Assembly (NCBI GenBank): GCA_902728285.1
Contig: CACVBU010000537.1
Coordinates: forward strand, 61,863 to 125,862
DNA from: Clytia hemisphaerica
Taxonomy: Eukaryota; Cnidaria; Hydrozoa; Leptothecata; Clytiidae
DNA length: 64,000 bases
Direction: 5' to 3'
The position numbers and the translations under genes are program-made. Each line of letters starts with the position of its first letter. Within the stretch, counting starts at the first letter, position 1. The notes under the pieces were generated by a model. The model saw only the letters and a list, made by a program, of their open reading frames with translations, did no database searches and was not told the origin of the DNA. Below are positions 55,900 through 64,000 of the stretch, one piece after another.

Positions 55900-58537
55900 A
55901 GTTCTTTGGACTGTCATTCTAAAGAGTTTGTCAATTCTAACAAATTACAATGTCCACTTCAACACAACAGCCGGGAGACTTCTTAACTCAAAACCTAAAT
56001 CAGAGCAAATCCTACATCAACTCATCAACGAATTACCTGCACAAGACAATCCATTCGACATAAACGAAGTTTCCTACGCTGACGTTCGTAAAGCCTTATG
56101 TAATCTTAGAAACGACTGCTCAACCGGCCATGACCAGATACCGTCGAAATACATTAAACTCGCCATCGATGAAATCTGTAGTCCCATTTGCCATATTATC
56201 AACTCTTCCATTCGACAATCCGTCTTTCCTAGCCAGTGGAAGATCTCGAAAATCAGCCCTATTCCTAAAATTGAGTCACCCGCTGATCCGAGCGACTACC
56301 GTCCAATCTCATATTACCGATCCTTTCAAAAGTATACGAGAGACTGATTATGACACAAATGACAAACTATCTAGAAAGTGAAGAACTACTATCAATACAT
56401 CAATCTGGTTTTCGAAAGGGTCACTGCACAATAACCACCTGCATCAAAATCAAAAACGACATCCTGAAAGCGATGAATCGAGGCGAAATCACTCTTGCAG
56501 TTCTCGCTGACTTTTCAAAAGCATTTGATACAGTTGATTTTGAAACTCTTATCAAAAAACTTCACACACTACGATTCTCAAAAAGTCACTCTATGTTATC
56601 TCCAACTATCTGAGCAATCGACTTCAGTACGTACAGATCAACGACAAGAAGTCATCCATTCTCACAGTTACTAATGGCGTCCCCCAAGGAAGCATACTTG
56701 GACCCATTCTCTTCAACATTTACGTGTACGACATGGCAACAAAAACCACCGCAAAATGTGTTCAATATGCTGATGACACGACTATATATCGCCACACCAA
56801 ACCAAACGAGCTTGAAAAGTCTGTCACTGAAATGAACTCTGATATTAGCGTAATTGAGAAATGGTCGCTGGATTCGAACTTGATATTTAACGCCAGAAAA
56901 ACTAAATCGATCTCTTTGCCACATCTCAAATGGCAAGGAGGCATAATTTTGAATTCGAAAATCAAGTCAAATAACGAAAATGTGATTGAGCGTGTTCCCC
57001 TATTCAAGCTGTTAGGAATCATCTTCACCGAAAACCTAACATGGAATGAACATGTCAAAAAAATCGTCACTAAAGCATATGGCACGCTGAAGAGTCTATC
57101 CCTCATCAAACGATATTTACCATACCGTGTACGACGCCAATTGGCAGAATCTCTTGTATTGAGTAAAATAGACTATGGTAATACCGTAATTCACAACGCA
57201 CCACAATATCTATTCAACCAATTACAACGAGTCCAAAATGCCACAGCTAGCTTCGTCCGGAAGAGCTACTCTCGCAAGTCTGACGTAATAGATATGAAAT
57301 GGCTACCTGTCAAAGAACGGACCGAATACAGTTTGCTAAACTTGCGTGGAAATCAGTGAAATGATGATGGCCCAAATTCCTCCCTATGGAGAAATATGTG
57401 CAAGCCAAGACTCGAACGGATGTAATTGGTGGAACTAAATTGCGTGAAACCTGTAATGTTAGTGGTTCCTTTGAATCTGAAGCTTCTAAAATTTTTAATG
57501 AACTACCTGTTAACTGTCGTGACTCAGAAGACTTACAAAGCCTTTTGTCAAGAAACAAAAAAATTTTTTCGACAAAGCCCTAGCTAGGAGCTTGCAGTAG
57601 TACCTCTTCTACCAACTGTAGTCCCTGCGCGCTACTCGCTATTTCCTAGCTGGTGCTTTCTATGTTATATTATTTCTTATACCTAGTTTTAGTCTAATTC
57701 TCGATTTGATTCACGCGCCATTTTAGTTTTAAATTAATTCTGACTTCAATTCTTCTAATATCCCTACTCGTAGCCTTGGTTCCCTAGTCTCCATTCTGAT
57801 TTTAGATTTAGCCCATCTGTTCTTAGGTTTACTTAGTCTGTATTTTCTTCAGTGCATATATATGACTTTATTATATTCTGTTCTATGAAGTTTTTTTTTT
57901 TTTTTTCCATTTGATGTTTAATTATTTTCAATTAATTTAATTTAGATAGTTGATAGCTCACTTATTTATGTCAAAATACTGGTCGTGTTTTGCAAGGTCC
58001 AGTACACTTTTACACAGCCTTCAGTGTTGCAATCTATGCAAGTTTTACTCATTCTATCTTACGCTCTGTCGTGATTCTATCTCACCGAGTTCTTAGATCT
58101 ACTTTGTCGCTTACTTTACCTCTAGCCACCAATAGTACTTGAACCTTAGTCTAGTCTAGCTTATAACATTATGTTAGTATTTTTTTTTTTAAATATATTC
58201 GTTTATTTTTTATAATAGCACACATTGCGATGGCCTCAGCTAGCATACTCAGATACTCGGATTTGTTTAGGTTTTAGTCTAGCTCTATCACTATTCACAT
58301 TTTACCCCTTATACTTCTTAATCCTAATCATTTTATTCGTCATACTAGCCCACCGCTTCGTCCCTATCTGCTTGTGCGCATACGGCCCCAATTTTTCTTC
58401 AGTATACTACCAGGTTATTTTACAATTTTTTTCTAGACATTGCACATATATTATATACAGAATTTTCAGGTGAAGAGCCAAATGTAAATTTTGGAAATGC
58501 CAGAAATATATCATTATTATTATTATTATTATTAGAA
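55900..58537 (+). mobile_element. 5'-truncated CR1/Jockey-type LINE
   Basis: Reverse transcriptase pieces in order: CSTGHDQIPSKYIK, ISPIPK and DYRPIS (to 56310), a shift, HQSGFRKGHCT and LADFSKAFDTVDFETL (to 56575), a second shift, GVPQGSILGPILF, YADDTTIY with both Asp residues, LFKLLGIIF and a C-terminal region, with a third break near 57350. The family copies itself by target-primed reverse transcription. A 3' UTR of about 950 bp ends in an ATT microsatellite at 58516-58537. No endonuclease was found upstream. It is a different lineage from the LINE at 33-37 kb, as its YADDTTIY box and tail length differ. Confidence 0.85.
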
Positions 58538-59160
58538 TAACTCGGAAAGCTGGAGGAAGCAAAAATTAACCGCGTTATGAAATGTAAAAACGACGTCACA
58601 AAATTCGCAAAATAACGTCATAACTCGGGATAATTCGAATGATTTTCTTTTTGGGAAAAAATAACTCTGGAATTTTGGGTTTCGTCTTAGTTTCAAGCTT
58701 ATGGACAACAAAAAAATATTATTAGAGTAAGGATAGTGCAGGCTTAAAACATAATTTCATTTTGAAGGTTTGGTTTATATGAGGGAAATAAGGAAAGCGC
58801 CTCAGATACTAAACAATGAAGTTGTCTGAATTTAACTTTACAAACTAAATGTTGTTGACGTCACCAGCCTCCATAAACAATCATTGGCTCAGCATTACCA
58901 TGCTGGTATCCGCACCTTTGATATTTTTTCCTTGGTGCTTCCACTGTTGCACGACTGTAAATAGAGTTCTGACATTCATGTAGTCCATCTCCTTTGGTTG
59001 TTGTCATCCCATCTTTCCATCACGGTTGTTTATCCTGTTGTCTTTTTTATGGTGCACTTGGCGCATAGCTACCCTTAGTCTGTGTTTTCGATTTTGAGTT
59101 GTTGGAAACTTGCTGACAGTACTTTTTGACCCACTTCCGATTTGGTTGTGAGAAATTCAA
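58538..59160. other. No gene seen
   Basis: Sequence after the ATT tail has no exon with matched signals. Several TGACGTCA-type motifs occur (58591, 58857). Confidence 0.3.
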
Positions 59161-59410
59161 GTTTGAAAGCCATCTTTGAGAGTTTGTCTACTGTCTCTGG
59201 CATTCTTAAATGAAATGGTCGATCATATCTTCGTTGTTTCTAACCACAGTCGACTGTTTGGCTTCAATGTCATTTCCCGGGCTTCTTCTTTCTCTGTAGG
59301 TGTTTTTTTGCTCGTATGTTATTGTCTATGGTATAAAAAAGCATCTTCGCTTTCTATTATACCTGACTATTATACAGAGCCTTGAAGTAGTCCTTCGTTT
59401 ACTATTTGTT
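59160..59410 (-). pseudogene. Trace of LINE reverse transcriptase
   Basis: Minus-strand translation shows EGLLQGSV, the reverse transcriptase PQGS-type motif, followed by stops and FLYTIDNNIRA in another frame. With the endonuclease end at 60115-60450 on the same strand, this could be one very decayed element interrupted by 59521-59801. Confidence 0.4.
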
Positions 59411-59520
59411 GTTTGATTTTGTGTTGTTGACTTCAATTGTACTGAGGCTAAGGCGTGTGTATTTTACCTATCAATATAGAATTATCATCTGAATCATTCT
59501 GTGTGGTATCTTTTATGTTA

Positions 59521-59801
59521 CGCACCCCTATATGAGTACCCGGTCGTCTTGGTGATAACCCGAAGAAAACAATTGTCAAAAGTGGCCTAACATTAGCCCC
59601 AGTTGGATAATGAGTGAACCTGGTCAAAATAAACGAAATTTTTCACGTCAGATGGGTAGAATTCGGAGCGACCCAGTAAAGTAAAAGTGGAAATTCCGAC
59701 TTATGTGATATTTTTAAACCTCAAAATCAGACCAGGTGGAATTTTACTATTTTCATAAGTCACGTTTTAAAACACCACCGGGTTACTGAGACAGGGGTGT
59801 T
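59521..59801. mobile_element. ACACCCC-family MITE, second subfamily
   Basis: Ends acgCACCCCTATATGAGTACCCGG and the inverse of ACACCCCTGTCTCAGTAACC are imperfect inverted repeats. The interior differs from 47212 but resembles the fragment ending at 30206. It shows that two interior types share one terminus. Confidence 0.65.
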
Positions 59802-60114
59802 GAAAGGATCCCTTTTAAATCTAGGAATTTTCTACATTTTTTTGTATGTTTTCATATCTTTGCTTTATCTATGTCTTCTGTGTAGCCTTTTTCTCCAATC
59901 TCCATCTTTCCTTGATGCTAATCTCGCTTCTATATTTCTGCTGTTCATTGTTGCATCTAGAGAATTCCTTCAACCTTTTCTCTTTGCCCTTCCTTCATAC
60001 TTCTTGGCATTTGTTATCTACTTTTCCCCCGTCGCTTAATTTATTGCTGTTTTTCCTTAATTTGTTTCTTTCCTTGGTCAAGTTGCTTATTTCCTTGTTC
60101 AAGATTTTTGTTGA

Positions 60115-60450
60115 TCATGAATTCAACTTCTTTTTCTTTGATGTGTCGTCTACTGGTCTTGTTGCTTTATTATTATTGCTCGGTTCCCTAGCGTTTGTAA
60201 ACTTTTGTTTTCGTAAGTGTTTCGTAAATTTTTTTTGAATTCGTGGAAGTCTCCATTCCTCAAGTTCCATCTGTATATTGGCTTCATATTTAGCCTCCAG
60301 AAGTTGTCCAGTTCTTTCCTGATTATAATTGGTTTGTGGTCTGATCCTCCCATCCCAATTCCTCAATGACATTCCATTTATAAAAATCGATTTAAGGTCT
60401 GGTGCTGGTTCTTTCTCTGTTCCTCAGTTCTTGTATGCGCCTCTTTTAGA
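60115..60450 (-). pseudogene. LINE endonuclease C-terminal remnant
   Basis: The minus strand encodes ELGMGGSDHKPIIIRKEL, the SDH-P end of an AP-type endonuclease, followed by YRWNLRNGDFHEF as seen after endonucleases of Jockey-like LINEs. Two overlapping frames show a shift near 60340. The plus-strand hydrophobic frames at 59797-60238 are mirror products of its T-rich complement. Confidence 0.6.
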
Positions 60451-60559
60451 CATACCAATTATTTTTCCAAGATCCATTCTTCAACCATTTCCCCTCTTTT
60501 TCTTTCTATTGTGTTGTAGTTTTTCTTTTCAATCATAGTGCCCTCTTCCATAATAAAGA

Positions 60560-62420
60560 TTCACGTCTGTTAAGGTAACCAAGTAAAATGTCGTCTTTCA
60601 TTGACGGTCAATGCTTGGTTGTTACCATCGTGTCTTTCTGGTAATTCCCTACATATCCAGCTCTCCCGGATGGTAAGTAAACATCTCGGGGCATTAGGAG
60701 GGGATACTTTGGCAAGAATGGATGGTGCTGGATGTAGGATGTGGACCACCAATAACGCCAGTTATCTGTCTGGACTTTTGAAGCATGATCTGTAAATTGT
60801 CCTGATGGCATCTTGAATACCTCCTCCGGAAAGTATCTTGAGTATTTGATGCCAATCATAAAATCCGTATGACCACCAACTTGTTTTGGGACCAGAGGAA
60901 GACCACATGGATCACCACCAGATTTGGCATAATCTTTCGAATGTCGTTGATAACATCATCCATTTTGTATGTTGGAAACTTCTGGGTGATTTGGTCCATA
61001 CATGGTCCAATGAGAGTTGCGTCTGTTCCATCAATGAGTGGAATTTTGTAGGTGCGGTACTTGCTTTGACTTGATATGTCACCAACACCACCCATTGTGA
61101 TAGGACCAGCGTATTGTTGATTTGCTCGGTTGCCAAGTTTTTTGATTGTGTGATGACGAACAATGAAGTCATAGCAGCCAGAGGCGTAGAATATGGTGAT
61201 TGATTTCCATTTAAACAGATTGGTTGTAGCATGAAGATTGCTTCTGGATCCTCATCGTTTGAGTCGTTAGCAGAATGGAAAGTCAGCTTTATCTCTTTGG
61301 AGTAGGCTGACACAGGTTGTCGGATGATGCATCTATTCCTATAAGGTTCTAGGATGTCCAGGTTTTGTTGTTTCGTCTTATGTTCTCCACAAACAAGGGT
61401 TTGAATGGTTGATGCAAGAATTTATTATACACTGGATATACAAGCAACAGATTTTTGCCGATTTCTCGTGTACTAGCTATGCCCGCAGTAATGATATTAC
61501 TGTTCACTCTCCTTCCCTCATTAAATGATTTTTCGAAGCATTTTTATTGCATTTCTTATCGAAAATCACTCATCCAATTCCCAAAAGAGACTTAAAACAT
61601 TCCTGTGAGAGTCAGATTCTTCTACTTAATTGCTAATTATAAGTCGTTATGATGTTACAAGCTGTGAGAATTGCAAAAGACGTGTTTTAATGTTGACACC
61701 GGAAATTTTCAAACTTCAACCTCAAAAAAACCACCTTGCTACCACGTGCCTCCAAAGGATTTTCATACCATAGTGGAGCCAAGGCACTCAAGGCTTATGT
61801 ATGTTAATTTCAGCTCTTCTGGGGAAAGTCTTGGAAAGATAGTTCCAACTGAAAACTTCGTGTCACTATAAGCATTTTGTCTGAATTTCTTGTCTAATGA
61901 TGTTTTTCTCACATTAGATTTCACAAATGTATCCAGCTTGGAATGCTAGCCTTACTTTCAAATTTTTTTTCTGCAAATGTACAAAAAGGAAGAGCTAGAG
62001 AACTTTTTGAAAATAAGACTGATAAACAATTTTAAAAATCAGACATCTTCGAGCCATGACAGTTGACCTTTGCGGACAAAGCTAGAACATCAATTGTTTT
62101 CTGAAACAATGAAAATACAATGATCGCTCTCCATCGTTTTATGAGTCGTTTATCCAGTGTATAATAAATCTTTGGTTGATGATAAGGATGCTGACATATA
62201 AACGTATGTTGGCATTGACCATCTTTGTTATTACCTTGATCACGTCGTGCCGGAAAGAGACACTTGTAGCAGATATTCTTCTGTTTAACGTTTTGAATTG
62301 CTCTGGTAGAGTCATTTCGACGAAGACTTTGAAGGAGAATTATTGTACTAGCTTTGTTCCACTGGGACCATTGGTTTGTGTATGATCCGTCGCTCCACAG
62401 CTGATGTAGCATGAAGATTG
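60560..62420 (-). pseudogene. BEL/Pao LTR retrotransposon remnant, gag end to protease
   Basis: At 62412-62032 a gag-like segment has the zinc-binding block ICYKCLFPARRDQ, GQCQHTFICQHPYHQ. Downstream, 61320-61090 in shifting frames gives KEIKLTFHSANDSN, then FYASGCYDFIVRHH, the place of the retropepsin D-S-G, here A-S-G. Next come GGVGDISSQSKY (61095) and FMIGIKYSRYFPEEVF (60859), the conserved end of the BEL/Pao protease region. Several frameshifts and the lost catalytic Asp make it inactive. No reverse transcriptase or terminal repeats were found in the window. Similar gag zinc blocks are common in cnidarian elements. Confidence 0.7.
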
Positions 62421-64000
62421 GTCAGGAAATATGTTGTAGGTTGGTCGACCTCCTTTACCACCTCTGCCTTTTGGTTGGTCTCCCAGTGGACGGTGAGATC
62501 GATCAATTTGATGATTGCTTTGCCCTCTTGGACATCACCATGTCCAACTTATTCCTGGTAACGAGAGGAAAGAAAAAATCACTGCCAAGATCAATCACGG
62601 TCGAAAGATGAGGATGATGGTATTTGGGTTTCGGCTTCCGTTAGTTTCCTTCCTTGCAAAAGGTGATCTTTTTTCTGGAAGTTGTTTGGGGCGTTTTTCT
62701 CTATTTTTCCACAAATAGCTGAGTGTGAACCCACGCTCTAGTCAAAGAGGGTAGTGCGGATATGTCTCACATTGTCATTCTTTCCTCACCTACATTCATC
62801 ATTTTTAGATATTTTCCATCTACTAGTAACTAGATTGGCTTGGGAGGGAAGCATGCCAAACAGAACAGATGGGAAAACTAACTTTCCAAAAATCACTCCA
62901 TATTTGATGACTTTATCGACAGCTTTGTCATGCCATGAAATGCACTGCCTTTGCTGACTACATTGTACTAGTTTCAGAAACCGCACATTCTTCTCTTCTT
63001 TTGGAACTTGGCTGCCAACTGAAACGGTCCTCTCCTTTCTCAGTCATATCTTTGGACGACTTAAATTTAGTGCTTTCGAGTCCCGAGGTATTCGCCTGGG
63101 TTGTGCTAACAATGTTATCGTGTTCAAGTATGCTGATGCATTTTTCTGTCTCTTCCGCGGCATTACATATACGCCCTGTCTTCAATTCAGGCGGGTTTGT
63201 TCCATATCATCGAGGTAAGTTTGACACAACCTGGAACTCCTAATATACAAACTTCTGAATCGATTTTTTAGCAAACTCTATTCTCCAGTAAAAAGGACAC
63301 AGTTTTTTTAGCGATAACACCAAAGAAGACTTTACTGTCCACATTGAGTAAAGGATTAAGGCGAAACTTGTCTGACTCTTATTCTTTCGGTATGCAAACA
63401 CTTTCTGCCGTCGTTCATCTTTTTGGGAGGATTTTTTCTTTCTGTGTAGCAGAAGGAAGAGCTAGATAATTTGATACGACTTCTCGGGATCTTGACCTCT
63501 ATGTATTGGGCCGACAAAATTTACTAATGTATGGAAAAATGGTAAGCTTAGCTTCTTGGTTATAACTTTTGATAGATCAGCCCTCCTCAGTTGGTGCGAT
63601 TATATGTGTCACTGATAGACAACACAGTATTAACAGAATAACTGTGTTCATCTTCTTCTTCTAATCAAGGGACAGGAGGTATTGTGTTCCTGGGTGATGG
63701 TTCATTTTGTTTTAATGGCACACGAGAAGCTTCATGGCTGTATGCGTTCATGTTGTTGTTGGTTCATTGTTCTTCAACTCTTTTTCAAAGCCTACTCTCA
63801 GCTGCCTAATAAAGTGGTCGGAATAAACGCCAGGGCTTGAAAAATCTTCAAATTTTAATAAATGGGGGGAGCCTAATTACCGGGGGATGGAAATTGTGCC
63901 ACTAAATACCTTAAAGTAAGGTAATTATAGACTAATACCTGGCTATTTAGAGCAAAGTAAGGGACTCTTCTTTTTGAAAGTTGTAATAGGAACCTGAGAG
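62421..64000. other. No confident gene; possible retroelement debris
   Basis: The minus strand of 62421-62640 may continue gag (a KLIDLTVHWETNQ segment). On the plus strand VFKYADAFF near 63115 resembles a damaged YADD box. A 24-bp stretch at 63188-63211 lies between ttcaattCAG and GTAAGT but stands alone. Nothing further can be supported to the window end. Confidence 0.3.

Noticed and set aside
59797..60238. Very hydrophobic plus-strand frames, possible membrane protein
   Set aside because: The T-rich strand is the complement of A-rich retroelement debris whose minus strand carries the GGSDHKPI endonuclease motif.

Overview
This is an AT-rich animal nuclear sequence. Small exons sit between AG acceptors and GT donors, and non-LTR (LINE), BEL/Pao and many short inverted-repeat elements are interspersed. 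The source is probably a cnidarian, perhaps a hydrozoan. The reasons are a decayed protease that joins a ShKT-like exon to a trypsin-like domain, a BEL/Pao gag zinc-binding block, and CR1-type LINEs whose ORF1 starts with a zinc finger. This assignment is inference; no ribosomal or mitochondrial marker is present.

Layout. 0.7-4.3 kb (+): a broken ShKT/trypsin-like protease gene. 2.8-3.3, 8.9-9.8 and 10.1-10.8 kb: CR1-type LINE pieces, two of them lacking ORF2. 4.7-8.9 kb: a block of short inverted-repeat DNA transposons, some flanked by TTAA. 12-25 kb (+): a locus of repeated small exons. It holds an 86-bp satellite made from one exon and its splice acceptor, then a roughly 2.2-kb unit present in three copies plus one diverged copy. 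28.0-28.7 kb (+): five near-identical exons separated by 31-bp introns. 33.1-37.3 kb (-): a nearly full-length CR1-like LINE with an intact reverse transcriptase frame but frameshifts elsewhere. 39.2-44.0 kb (-): the best gene in the window, a complete eight-exon protein kinase of 406 residues whose introns hold four inverted-repeat elements. 44-55.7 kb: pieces of several unidentified genes, found only as short exons with matching splice phases, plus more inverted-repeat elements and a 40-bp satellite. 55.9-58.5 kb (+): a second, broken LINE. 59-62.4 kb (-): remnants of another LINE and of a BEL/Pao retrotransposon.

How the parts relate. The kinase is the only gene that can be read from start to stop. 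The 12-29 kb region is the most unusual. Several unrelated-looking small exons there have been amplified together with their splice signals, and in the 28-kb array all length changes are multiples of three. No protein family could be recognised for these exons. Most of the remaining unique DNA is intergenic or intronic sequence carrying old repeats. Exon calls outside the kinase rest on splice signals and open phase only, and need transcript support.
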